Positions 17,568-25,418 of a DNA stretch of 53,617 nt are shown piece after piece (within the stretch, counting starts at the first letter, position 1; the number at the start of each line of letters is the position of its first letter). Under the pieces are notes generated by a model. That model was not told the DNA's origin, made no database searches, and saw nothing but the letters and a program-made list of their open reading frames with translations. Source of the stretch: an uncultured Prevotellaceae bacterium (GTDB lineage Bacteria; Bacteroidota; Bacteroidia; Bacteroidales; Muribaculaceae); NCBI GenBank assembly GCA_905207705.1, contig CAJLMA010000013.1, positions 1 through 53,617 of the forward strand, read 5' to 3'. The translations under genes were made by a program, and so were the position numbers.

Positions 17568-18710
17568 TTATTTTAAGGTACTCATATCTATCACATAGCG
17601 GAACTTTACTTTCCCGTCCAGCACGTTCTTCCAAGCCTTGTCTATCTCTTTGGCTTCCGCATTGATTATCTCCACTTCGGGGTAGATGTTGTGTGAAACC
17701 GAGTAGTCGAGCATTTCCTGCGTCTCCTTGATGCCGCCAATCAATGAACCATATACTTTTCGTTGAGAGAGGAACGCCATGTTTGCGATGTTCAATGTGG
17801 ATTTGTCAGGAAGTCCGACAATGGCCATTTCGCCGCCCATTTTCAGCATAGCCACATATTGAATCGGCTCATAGTTGGCAGGTATGGTGCTTATGATGAA
17901 ATCAAAGGTGTTGTTCAATCCTTTCATCTCATCGGCATTGTTTACATTCACATAACGGGTGGCTCCCATATGTGCGGCATCAGCACGTTTTTCTTCCGTG
18001 CGGTCGAACACGGTGACATCCGCACCCAAGTCCACCAAATATTGCACAGCCATGTGTCCCAAGCCGCCATATCCAGCAACAGCTACCTTGTCGCCTTTCT
18101 TTACGTTGCTGAAATGGATGGGCGACCAAGTGGTAACCCCGGCGCACAACAGGGGTGCGACACGCTTCATGTCGGCATTGGCGGGAATCTTGATGGAGAA
18201 GTCCTCGCTTACCACAATCGTGCTGGAATATCCGCCCATAGTCACTTCGTCACCGTGGAAATGGTCGATTGAATTATAGGTAAATGCCGTTCCCTTTTCG
18301 CAGAATTGTTCTTTATCCATTTTGCAGGCTGCACACTCACCACAGGCATCCACCATACAGCCTACGCCAGCATAGTCGCCCACTTTGAATTTCGTTACAT
18401 CTTTACCTACTGCCACGACACGCCCGGCAATCTCATGTCCCGGAATCATCGGATAAGTGGCGTAAAGTCCTTGCTCCTGTTGTTCGTCCCATCCGGCGTG
18501 CAAGTCGCTGTGGCATATCCCAGCATAGAGAATTTCTATCTGGATGTCATTGTCCCCGACAGCCCTACGGGTAAACTCGTGGGGATGGAAAGTGTCTTTG
18601 GCAGAAAACAGGGCAAACCCTTTTGCCGGAATCCTTTCTTCACTCGTCTGCGCAAAAGCGGCTGTCATGCAAGCCAGCCCTGCAAGCATTGTCAATACTG
18701 TACGTTTCAT
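17568..18710 (-). CDS. Zinc-dependent alcohol dehydrogenase with signal peptide, copy 2
   Basis: A 380-residue paralogue of the protein at 10040-11191, with the same layout: Sec signal (TVLTMLAGLACMTAAFAQ), catalytic-zinc motif AGICHSDLH, structural-zinc cysteines CGECAACKMDKEQFC and nucleotide loop GYGGLGHMAVQY. The ATG at 18710 aligns with copy 1; another ATG lies two codons earlier (18716). It is the first gene of the first redox operon, about 30 bp behind its predicted transcription start, and faces the araC gene. Each of the two operons therefore has its own copy of this enzyme. Confidence 0.9.
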   Translation of the reverse strand: MKRTVLTMLAGLACMTAAFAQTSEERIPAKGFALFSAKDTFHPHEFTRRAVGDNDIQIEILYAGICHSDLHAGWDEQQEQGLYATYPMIPGHEIAGRVVAVGKDVTKFKVGDYAGVGCMVDACGECAACKMDKEQFCEKGTAFTYNSIDHFHGDEVTMGGYSSTIVVSEDFSIKIPANADMKRVAPLLCAGVTTWSPIHFSNVKKGDKVAVAGYGGLGHMAVQYLVDLGADVTVFDRTEEKRADAAHMGATRYVNVNNADEMKGLNNTFDFIISTIPANYEPIQYVAMLKMGGEMAIVGLPDKSTLNIANMAFLSQRKVYGSLIGGIKETQEMLDYSVSHNIYPEVEIINAEAKEIDKAWKNVLDGKVKFRYVIDMSTLK

Positions 18711-18746
18711 AATCATGACGCTCTTATTTTATTGATTTTTCTGCTG

Positions 18747-18754
18747 CAAAAGTA
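18747..18754 (-). promoter_or_regulatory. -7 box of the first redox operon
   Basis: The minus strand reads TACTTTTG, an exact TAnnTTTG match, embedded in a TTTTCTGCTGCAAA block (18737-18750, plus strand) shared with the iron-ADH promoter. No TTTG -33 box is present. Confidence 0.75.
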
Positions 18755-18775
18755 ACTGCTCTTAATAATATCGCA

Positions 18776-18810
18776 GATACCTGCATTGGTGGCAGAAGTA
18801 CCTTGATTAC
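18776..18810 (-). promoter_or_regulatory. Operator-like 35-bp element, copy 2
   Basis: The element matches copy 1 at 30 of 35 positions and lies at the same 21-nt distance from the -7 box. Half-sites on the minus strand read AATCAAGGTAC and AATGCAGGTA. It sits where an activator would replace -33 recognition. Confidence 0.75.
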
Positions 18811-18848
18811 GGATTTGCAAGGTGTGTCTGCGTCTTGATTATCAGCAA

Positions 18849-18883
18849 AGTACCTTAATGGCGGATAAAAGTACCCAAATTAC
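18849..18883. promoter_or_regulatory. Operator-like 35-bp element, copy 3 (araC side)
   Basis: A more divergent copy (23 of 35 positions match copy 2) of the same length, starting 73 bp from copy 2, about seven helical turns. TACC half-sites are retained at both ends. It lies upstream of the araC promoter and suggests autoregulation. Confidence 0.55.
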
Positions 18884-18925
18884 GCTTTTCCTACTTCTTT
18901 GCATTCATCTTATATTGAAATGGCG

Positions 18926-18933
18926 TATATTTG
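18926..18933 (+). promoter_or_regulatory. -7 box of the araC-family gene
   Basis: TATATTTG fits TAnnTTTG and lies 24 bp before the ATG. The nearest TTTG upstream (18898-18901) is 24 bp away, longer than the usual spacing, so the promoter is probably weak or regulated. Confidence 0.5.
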
Positions 18934-18957
18934 CAAATAGAATAACGAATAAGCGAC

Positions 18958-19857
18958 ATGGAAATAATAAAGGCAGATACCATTGAGCAATACAACCGAT
19001 ACTTCGGTTTTCAAACCAAGCATCCGTTGGTTAGCGTTGTCCATTTCGACCGCTCCGACAACCAGCCCACACACAAAATGACGCTGGGCTTCTATGCGTT
19101 GTTCTTGAAAAAGACAACAGGGTGTATTATCAATTACGGCAAAACGGTCTATGATTTTGACGATGAAACCGTAGTCAGCTTTGCACCGGGGCAAACCGTA
19201 GGCATCCACCGTATGGAAGACGGCCCGACACCGGAAGCTGTCGGCTTGTTGTTCCATCCCGATTTCCTGCACCGCACATCGTTGGCACAGAAGATGAAGC
19301 AATACTCTTTCTTTTCGTATGCTTCCAACGAAGCCTTGCACCTTTCCGTGGACGAGCGGATTATCCTGCAAGACTATATGGACAAGATAGCCCGGGAATT
19401 GGAACACCCCATTGACAAGTTTTCCAAGCCGTTGATTATCTCAAACATCGAGGTGCTGCTCAACTATTGTATGCGCTTCTATGAACGCCAGTTCGTGACC
19501 CGTGAAGAACTGAACAACGATGTGCTTGTGCGTTTCGAGCAGCTGTTGAACGGATATTGGGACTCCGGTATGGCTAAACTGCACGGACTGCCTACCGTGA
19601 AATACTTTGCGGACAAAATTTGCCTTTCGCCTAATTATTTCGGAGATTTGGTGAAGTCGGAAACAGGCAAGACGGCGCAGGAATACATCCAACTCAAAAT
19701 AGCGGAAGTGGCGAAAAGTGCCTTGCTTGATTCCAATCTCAGCACCAAACAAGTTGCCGATATGCTGGGCTTCCAATATCCTCAACATTTCCTGCGTTTC
19801 TTCAAGAAGCAGGTCGGATGTACGCCAAAAGAGTTTATGAACAATGCTGTAGCGTAA
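18958..19857 (+). CDS. AraC-family transcriptional regulator of the redox cluster
   Basis: The 299-residue protein has an N-terminal cupin-like sensing domain (FAPGQTVGIHRMEDG) and a C-terminal double helix-turn-helix at about 200-297. The DNA-binding domain shows FADKICLSPNYFGDLVKSETGKTAQEYI for the first unit and STKQVADMLGFQYPQHFLRFFKKQVGCTPKEF for the second, the AraC signature. It is divergent from the first redox operon, and three copies of a direct-repeat element lie at the promoters of both operons and of the gene itself. It is therefore the likely activator of the cluster; the inducer is unknown. Confidence 0.93.
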   Translation: MEIIKADTIEQYNRYFGFQTKHPLVSVVHFDRSDNQPTHKMTLGFYALFLKKTTGCIINYGKTVYDFDDETVVSFAPGQTVGIHRMEDGPTPEAVGLLFHPDFLHRTSLAQKMKQYSFFSYASNEALHLSVDERIILQDYMDKIARELEHPIDKFSKPLIISNIEVLLNYCMRFYERQFVTREELNNDVLVRFEQLLNGYWDSGMAKLHGLPTVKYFADKICLSPNYFGDLVKSETGKTAQEYIQLKIAEVAKSALLDSNLSTKQVADMLGFQYPQHFLRFFKKQVGCTPKEFMNNAVA

Positions 19858-19879
19858 GGTAATCTTATTCAGAATATGT

Positions 19880-19920
19880 AACAGCAGCAATGTCGATTAT
19901 GGCTTTTGTTGCTGTTTTTT
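19880..19920 (+). terminator. Terminator of the araC-family gene
   Basis: AACAGCAGCAA (19880-19890) pairs with TTGTTGCTGTT (19906-19916) with one G-T wobble, followed by TTTT and further Ts. It lies 22 bp after the araC stop. Confidence 0.8.
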
Positions 19921-19941
19921 ATTTTGGTCACTATCGAACTA

Positions 19942-21311
19942 GGCACTATAAAATATTTCGTGTAAATGGAAATACGGGATTCAATTTAGAGTATCGTATT
20001 TTTTATTTTATACATTTGCAAAATGAAGAAAATTATGAAAGAAAAGAATCAAGTAGTGCCTGATGAGGTTTAAGCAAGGAGTTCCTTAGCCAGTTCAAGA
20101 CAGAAGCCGATGTAAGCAAGTTCCTGAAGCAGTTGCATGCCCAGGTGCTAGAGAAAATGCTTGAAGGTGAAATGGATGCCCATTTGGGGTATGAAAAGAA
20201 TTCCGTGGCCGGCAATAACAGTGGTAATTCACGTAATGGTAGCTATCCGAAAAAAATCCAGACCGAACATGGGGAGTCCGTCATTTCCATTCCACAAGAC
20301 CGTAACGGTCAGTTTGAGCCGATAGCCATGCCAAAACATGAAAGCCGTGGACTTTCTATAGAAAAGCTTGTTATCTCCCCTATATGCCAAAGGAATGAGC
20401 GTTTCCGATATAGAGGAAGAGATGCGCGAGATTTATGAAATAGAACTCTCTACGTCAGCCATTTCTATCATTACAAACAAGGTAAATCAGGCTGCTCAGG
20501 AGTGGCAGAACCGACCTTTAGACCCTGTTTATCTCATTGTCTGGATGGACGGCATCGTCTTTAAAGTACGGGATAACGGCAAGATCATAAACAAGACCGT
20601 TTATCTTTGCGTCGGACTGAAACAGAACGGCTTGAAAGAAGTTCTTGGCATGTGGGTTGGAAAATCAGAGAGTTCTTCTTTCTGGATGGGTGTCCTGACT
20701 GATTTAAAGGCGCGTGGAGTGCAGGATATACTGATTACCTGTACTGACAATCTGAATGGATTTACAGATACTATCCGTACCGTATTCCCTCAGTCATCCA
20801 CACAAATCTGTGTGGTACATCAGATTAGAAACTCCTGTAAATATGTCGTTTATAAGGATAAGAAAGAATTTACGACAGATATGAAGAATATCTATAATGC
20901 GCCTAATAAGGAGGTTGCCGCCGCGGAACTTGATAATCTGGAAAAGAAGTGGGGAGAGAAGTATCCTTATGCCATACTCTCTTGGAGAAACAACTGGGAT
21001 GACCTGACCGTTTTCTTCCAATTTCCACTGGAAATCAGGAAAATAATCTATACCACAAATCTCATTGAAAATCTGAACGGGAAAATCAGAAAGTACACGA
21101 AATCTAAGCTTTCATTCCCTTCAGACGATGCCGTAAAAAAGACCGTGCATCTTTCGCTTATGGAGATTGAGAAGAAATGGACAATGCCTATTTCAAACTG
21201 GGGCTTGATTATGAACCAGTATATGCTTATATTTGAAAACAGAATCCAGATATAAGAACAAACTCAAAACTGAATCCTGTTTCCATTTACACAAAATTTT
21301 GGACAGTGTCC
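19942..21311 (+). mobile_element. IS256-family insertion sequence, degenerate
   Basis: About 1.37 kb bounded by imperfect terminal inverted repeats. The left end starts GGCACTATAAAATATTTCG and the right end, read inward, starts GGACACTGTCCAAAATTTTG; both continue into GTGTAAATGGAAA. No target duplication is apparent at these boundaries, so the exact ends are uncertain by a few bases. The internal transposase has two frameshifts, so the copy cannot move by itself. Confidence 0.8.
20034..21255 (+). pseudogene. IS256-family transposase, two frameshifts
   Basis: The frame starts at ATG 20034 (MKEKNQVVPDEV) and hits TAA after 12 codons because one T is missing from a T-run near 20070. Reading then continues in another frame (SQFKTEADVSKFLKQLHAQV), and an extra C near 20375-20382 causes a second shift inside LVISLYAKGMSV. 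The rest is intact for 295 codons, with the acidic triad of Mutator/IS256 transposases in WMDGIVFK, ITCTDNLNGF and TTNLIENLNGK. The catalytic domain is otherwise well kept, so the decay looks recent. Confidence 0.88.
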
Positions 21312-21449
21312 CATCTTGCGCCTGAAGACAACATGTTATGCCGCTACATATTTCCCTTCCCACATCAACCAAGCATGCGACATGAATTATACAGAACCAA
21401 TTTTAAAAAATATTTGGAATACATGTATAATATAGAATCGCATTATTAA
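21312..21449 (+). pseudogene. Possible 3' gene fragment abutting the IS
   Basis: Immediately after the right IS end a frame stays open for 45 codons and ends in TAA at 21449 (APEDNMLCRYIFPFPHQPS, then RHELYRTNFKKYLEYMYNI). It could be the tail of a gene split by the IS. It is short and matches nothing I recognise, so chance is a real alternative. Confidence 0.2.
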
Positions 21450-21505
21450 TATTCAAATAGCTTACAATTTTACCATGACAAAACATTTCATCCAAATGCC
21501 GGCCC

Positions 21506-22447
21506 TTACTTGTCATCTTCCATCGAATCCCAATAATCGCCATCCATTCTCATCACCTTAAATGTCATTTCAGTTTGAAGCCCTAGTCCGAAATCGTATA
21601 TATATTCTGTCAACTGATGACCATTTATCAAAATGACGGTTGGAGAGCCATTCAAGCTGTCCACATAGTCAACAGCACCTTTTGTAAAATCGGAAGTAGT
21701 GATAAACACACCTTTCTTGGACGGAGTTCCGGCAACAGCTCCAACAAAACTCTGCACCTCGTTTCGCCCCACGTTGTTTCCCAACGCATATCGTTTGGCT
21801 TGAATGGATATGTGATTAAATCCGAGAATATCCTCTTTTATTATGCCATCTATGCCTCCGTCATTTGAAAGTTTAGTGACGATGCCTGAGTTTCTCACCT
21901 CACCGCCATATCCCATGGTCTGCAACAACCTCACCACCAAGCGTTCAAACTCTTCGGGCTTCTTACCAAGAATGGTTGTAAGTATGTCGGCTTGAATCGA
22001 CTGCTTGATATTGTCATACGAGTTATACAACCTTTCTTGAGGCGTAAGTTCATTTTCTAATGAAGCGTTAGTAGAAGTTTGCGCATCCTTTGCCTTCGAA
22101 TTTTTCTTTGAGGTTCTCGCATTGACAGTCGTCTTGATATAATCACTGACCTGTTCGTCGGTACACGATTCAAGCAAAGAAAGTCCCTTACTGCTTATCT
22201 TATAATCTCCGCGCTTTGGCTTTTCTACTAACCCTGCAATATACAAATAGGACAAAGCCCATGAAATACGGTCCAAAAATATTTCGCCGTTACCCGACGG
22301 ATACCACTCGTTCATTTCCTCTTCAGTCAAATGGAAATGTTCGGCTAAAGGAACACGAAAATCCTTAGCCCTCATCACGGCACCATTCTTTAATATTTTC
22401 AACGCCTGTATCCTAATTTGGTCAAATTGCGGTATCATTCCATTCAA
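21506..22447 (-). CDS. mrr: Mrr-type restriction endonuclease
   Basis: The 313 residues show an N-terminal winged-helix Mrr_N domain (about 1-110: MNGMIPQFDQIRIQALKI, KPKRGDYKISSKGLSLLE) and a C-terminal PD-(D/E)xK nuclease domain (about 160-300). Catalytic residues are visible in NDGGIDGIIKED and ISIQAKRYA (D and QxK), followed by VQSFVGAVAG and KGVFITTSDF, all typical of Mrr. Mrr enzymes are type IV restriction nucleases that cut modified DNA. It stands alone without a methyltransferase, consistent with type IV. It lies between the IS and the ribosomal operon terminator and has its own promoter in repeat copy E. Confidence 0.93.
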   Translation of the reverse strand: MNGMIPQFDQIRIQALKILKNGAVMRAKDFRVPLAEHFHLTEEEMNEWYPSGNGEIFLDRISWALSYLYIAGLVEKPKRGDYKISSKGLSLLESCTDEQVSDYIKTTVNARTSKKNSKAKDAQTSTNASLENELTPQERLYNSYDNIKQSIQADILTTILGKKPEEFERLVVRLLQTMGYGGEVRNSGIVTKLSNDGGIDGIIKEDILGFNHISIQAKRYALGNNVGRNEVQSFVGAVAGTPSKKGVFITTSDFTKGAVDYVDSLNGSPTVILINGHQLTEYIYDFGLGLQTEMTFKVMRMDGDYWDSMEDDK

Positions 22448-22474
22448 TCATTAATATCAACGATTAGCAGTAAA

Positions 22475-22528
22475 CAAATATAGTGAAATTTATGCGCAAT
22501 AAATAGGAATCGACACACTTATTTTCTC
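22475..22528 (-). repeat. Promoter-bearing dispersed repeat, copy E (divergent)
   Basis: On the plus strand the copy begins CAAATATAGTGAAATTTATG and continues GCGCAAT, with a later CTTATTTT match to the consensus of copies A-D. Read leftward it supplies a TATATTTG -7 box (22475-22482) 28 bp before the mrr start. Confidence 0.5.
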
Positions 22529-22655
22529 AAACGACTGCACGGCTATAAAATACACGCGACATTAGCCATTAAGACGTGTGGTTGTTGGATTTGCATACAA
22601 AATGTGCTTCAAGTAAGGATATGGTTATTAGACGGGACATCGGTGCCTGAAAATA

Positions 22656-22690
22656 AAAAACAGTTGCCAATCTACTTGACAACTGTTTTT
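22656..22690 (-). terminator. Terminator of the ribosomal protein operon
   Basis: An 11-bp perfect stem (AAAAACAGTTG at 22656-22666, CAACTGTTTTT at 22680-22690) with a 13-nt loop, followed on the minus strand by TTTTTTATTTT. It lies 36 bp beyond the rplQ stop. Confidence 0.9.
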
Positions 22691-22725
22691 CACATATCTG
22701 AAGATATATATTTTGCTTTCGCTGC

Positions 22726-23247
22726 TTACTCTGCCTTCGGAGTTTCTTCAGCATCGGCCTTAGCTTCTTCCACTACCGGAGTTTCTTGAGAAACTACAGG
22801 TTCGGTTTCAGCCTTTACTGTCGATTTCTTGCGAGAACGGCGAGTGCGGGACGTTTTCTTTTCGCTGCCGGCAGCCTTGAGCATGTTCTCGTTGTAGTCA
22901 ACAAGTTCAATGAAACAAGTCTGAGCATTGTCGCCCTTGCGGAATCCTGTTTTGAGGATTCGAGTATAACCGCCTTCACGTTGAGCTATCTTTTGGGAAA
23001 TTTCCTTGAACAACTCAGTTACGGCATATTTGTTTTGCAAGTAGCTGAAAACAAGACGACGATTGGCAGTGCAGTCATTTTTTGCGCGGTTGATAAGAGG
23101 TTCGGCATAAACTCTCAAAGCCTTAGCCTTTGGCAAAGTAGTGAAAATCCTCTTGTGCATGATCAGAGAAATTGTCATGTTAGCCAGCAACGCATCACGG
23201 TGACTTTTCGTCCTACTTAGGTGATTGAATTTTTTATTATGTCTCAT
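22726..23247 (-). CDS. rplQ: 50S ribosomal protein L17 with C-terminal extension
   Basis: The N-terminal 125 residues are canonical L17 (MRHNKKFNHLSRTKSHRDAL, KRIFTTLPKAKALRVYAEPL). The protein is 173 residues long against 127 in E. coli. The extra part is a basic patch (KKTSRTRRSRKKS) followed by an acidic Ala/Glu/Pro-rich tail, probably disordered. It is the last gene of the alpha operon, 5 bp after rpoA, and is followed by a strong terminator. Confidence 0.98.
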   Translation of the reverse strand: MRHNKKFNHLSRTKSHRDALLANMTISLIMHKRIFTTLPKAKALRVYAEPLINRAKNDCTANRRLVFSYLQNKYAVTELFKEISQKIAQREGGYTRILKTGFRKGDNAQTCFIELVDYNENMLKAAGSEKKTSRTRRSRKKSTVKAETEPVVSQETPVVEEAKADAEETPKAE

Positions 23248-23252
23248 CGTTA

Positions 23253-24245
23253 TTACTCTTTATCTAATTTATACTTAGAAATGTCCATTCCGAATGAAAG
23301 ATTCAGATTGGCAAGCAACTCGTCAAGTTCGGTCAACGACTTCTTACCGAAGTTGCGGAACTTCAACAAGTCGGTTTTGTTAAATACCACCAATTCACCC
23401 AATGTCTCGACTTCTGCCGACTTCAAGCAATTGAGGGCTCTCACCGAGAGATCCATGTCGACAAGCTTGGTCTTAAGCAATTGACGCATGTGGAGAACTT
23501 CTTCATCAAATTCCTCATTGCCTTCATTCTCTGTAGTTTCGAGAGCGATTTTCTCGTCAGAGAAGAGCATGAAATGATGAATAAGTATCTTGGCAGCCTC
23601 GTTAAGAGCATCCTTTGGTTGAATTGAGCCGTCGGTGGTAATTTCAAGCACGAGCTTCTCATAGTCGGTCTTTTGCTCGACACGGTAGCTCTCTATAGAG
23701 TACTTGACATTAACAATAGGAGTGTAAATAGAATCTATAGCGATAACGTCGATGGCATCATTCGGATTCTGGTTTTCCTCAGCCGGCACATAACCACGTC
23801 CCTTGTTGATGGTAAGGTCGATTTGGAAACCGGTTTCGGGATCCAAATGACAAATAACCAAATCCGGGTTAAGGACTTCAAAGCCCGTCAACGCTTTATT
23901 AATGTCACCGGCTTTAAATACATCTTGGCCCGAAACTTTGACAGTTACTTTTTCGGCTTCGGTGTCTTCGACAATACGTTTCAAACGCACTTTCTTCAAG
24001 TTAAGGATGATGTTTGTAACATCTTCCTTAACCCCGGGGATGGTTGCAAACTCATGCTTTACGCCGTCAACGCGAATTGACGAAATTGCAAATCCCTCGA
24101 GCGACGAGAGCAGAATACGACGCAACGCATTACCAATCGTCACGCCATATCCCGGCTCCAATGGCCGGAACTCAAACTTGCCGAAGAAGTTGTCGGCTTC
24201 CAACATTAATACTTTGTCGGGTTTTTGAAATGCTAATATAGCCAT
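23253..24245 (-). CDS. rpoA: DNA-directed RNA polymerase subunit alpha
   Basis: The 330-residue alpha subunit nucleates RNA polymerase assembly. The N-terminal domain shows PLEPGYGVTIGNALRRILLSS and TNIILNLKKV. The C-terminal domain has LSVRALNCLKSAEVETLGEL and FRNFGKKSLTELDELL, keeping the Arg and Asn used for UP-element and activator contacts. It lies between rpsD (15 bp) and rplQ in the usual alpha-operon order. Confidence 0.99.
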   Translation of the reverse strand: MAILAFQKPDKVLMLEADNFFGKFEFRPLEPGYGVTIGNALRRILLSSLEGFAISSIRVDGVKHEFATIPGVKEDVTNIILNLKKVRLKRIVEDTEAEKVTVKVSGQDVFKAGDINKALTGFEVLNPDLVICHLDPETGFQIDLTINKGRGYVPAEENQNPNDAIDVIAIDSIYTPIVNVKYSIESYRVEQKTDYEKLVLEITTDGSIQPKDALNEAAKILIHHFMLFSDEKIALETTENEGNEEFDEEVLHMRQLLKTKLVDMDLSVRALNCLKSAEVETLGELVVFNKTDLLKFRNFGKKSLTELDELLANLNLSFGMDISKYKLDKE

Positions 24246-24260
24246 GGATCGTTATTAATT

Positions 24261-24869
24261 TTATTGTTTAGAATACAATTCCACAATCAACTGTTCCTTA
24301 ATGTTCTCTGGGATGTCTTCACGTTGCGGGAGGTGCAACAACTTTCCACCCTTTACGTTTTCATCCCATTCAATCCAAGGATATTTGCTGTGGTTAAATC
24401 CAGCAAGAGCATCGGCAATCACTTCAAGAGACTTGCTCTTTTCGCGCACTGCCACGATTTCGCCCGGCTTAACTGAATAGGACGGGATGTTCACAACCTT
24501 GCCGTTTACAGTGATGTGACGGTGCAAGACCAATTGGCGAGCGGCAGCCCTTGTAGGAGCGATGCCGAGACGATAAACCACATTGTCGAGACGTGCTTCC
24601 AACAATTGAAGCAACACTTCACCTTTCACACCTTTGCTGCGAGATGCTTTCTCGAACAAGTTACGGAATTGCTTTTCCAAAACGCCATAAGTATATTTAG
24701 CCTTTTGTTTTTCACGCAGCTGAGTTCCATACTCAGATGTTTTTTTCCTTTTGTTCACGCCATGTTGGCCGGGAGGATAATTCTTTTTTGCAAGAACTTT
24801 ATCTTCGCCGAAAATGGCTTCGCCAAACTTACGGGCGATCTTCGTTTTAGGTCCAGTATATCTAGCCAT
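24261..24869 (-). CDS. rpsD: 30S ribosomal protein S4
   Basis: The 202 residues match S4: MARYTGPKTKIARKFGEAIF at the start, an S4 RNA-binding domain in RLGIAPTRAAARQLVLHRHI, and the C-terminus VELYSKQ. It lacks the N-terminal zinc cysteines of some S4 forms. S4 starts 30S assembly by binding 16S rRNA and in other bacteria represses its own operon. It is preceded by an unusually long 150-nt spacer after rpsK that contains inverted repeats. Confidence 0.99.
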   Translation of the reverse strand: MARYTGPKTKIARKFGEAIFGEDKVLAKKNYPPGQHGVNKRKKTSEYGTQLREKQKAKYTYGVLEKQFRNLFEKASRSKGVKGEVLLQLLEARLDNVVYRLGIAPTRAAARQLVLHRHITVNGKVVNIPSYSVKPGEIVAVREKSKSLEVIADALAGFNHSKYPWIEWDENVKGGKLLHLPQREDIPENIKEQLIVELYSKQ

Positions 24870-24921
24870 TGTTGTTACCTAATTTAAATTTTTTTATCCT
24901 GACACTTCCAAGTGCAGCCGC

Positions 24922-24954
24922 GATTGCAGAGAGGTTCGCTATAAGAATGCAATC
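24922..24954 (-). promoter_or_regulatory. Hairpin in the rpsD leader, possible S4 control site
   Basis: The 150-nt rpsK-rpsD spacer is the longest in the alpha segment. It holds a perfect 7-bp inverted repeat, GATTGCA (24922-24928) with TGCAATC (24948-24954), and a smaller CACT/AGTG hairpin at 24903-24914 nearer the rpsD start. A structured leader before rpsD suggests ribosomal-protein autoregulation, an inference from position. Confidence 0.35.
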
Positions 24955-25019
24955 TATTCACTTTGAAGCCTCAAAAATGTTATATTAAAAAGAAGCCAAA
25001 AATATAAACAGGAATAAAA

Positions 25020-25409
25020 TTATACTCGTCTTCTCTTAGGAGGACGGCAACCATTGTGTGGCAACGGAGTGACATCTATGATTTCAGTCACTTCGATTCC
25101 TGCACCATGTACCGTGCGGATAGCAGACTCACGTCCATTACCCGGCCCTTTGACATAAGCCTTTACCTTCCTCAAGCCCAAGTCGTAAGCGACTTTTGCG
25201 CAATCTTGTGCTGCCATTTGGGCTGCATACGGGGTGTTCTTCTTTGATCCACGGAAACCCATCTTTCCTGCGCTCGACCATGATATGACTTGGCCTTCAC
25301 TGTTAGCAAGGCACACGATAATGTTATTGAAAGATGAATGTACATGAAGTTGCCCTGCGGCATCAACCTTGACATTTCTCTTCTTTGCTGCGACTGTCTT
25401 TTTTGCCAT
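25020..25409 (-). CDS. rpsK: 30S ribosomal protein S11
   Basis: A 129-residue S11 of the platform of the small subunit: GQLHVHSSFNNIIVCLANSE, VKAYVKGPGNGRESAIRT and the basic end PHNGCRPPKRRRV are diagnostic. The gene follows rpsM by 9 bp. It precedes the long rpsD leader. Confidence 0.99.
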   Translation of the reverse strand: MAKKTVAAKKRNVKVDAAGQLHVHSSFNNIIVCLANSEGQVISWSSAGKMGFRGSKKNTPYAAQMAAQDCAKVAYDLGLRKVKAYVKGPGNGRESAIRTVHGAGIEVTEIIDVTPLPHNGCRPPKRRRV

Positions 25410-25418
25410 ACTTTATAA

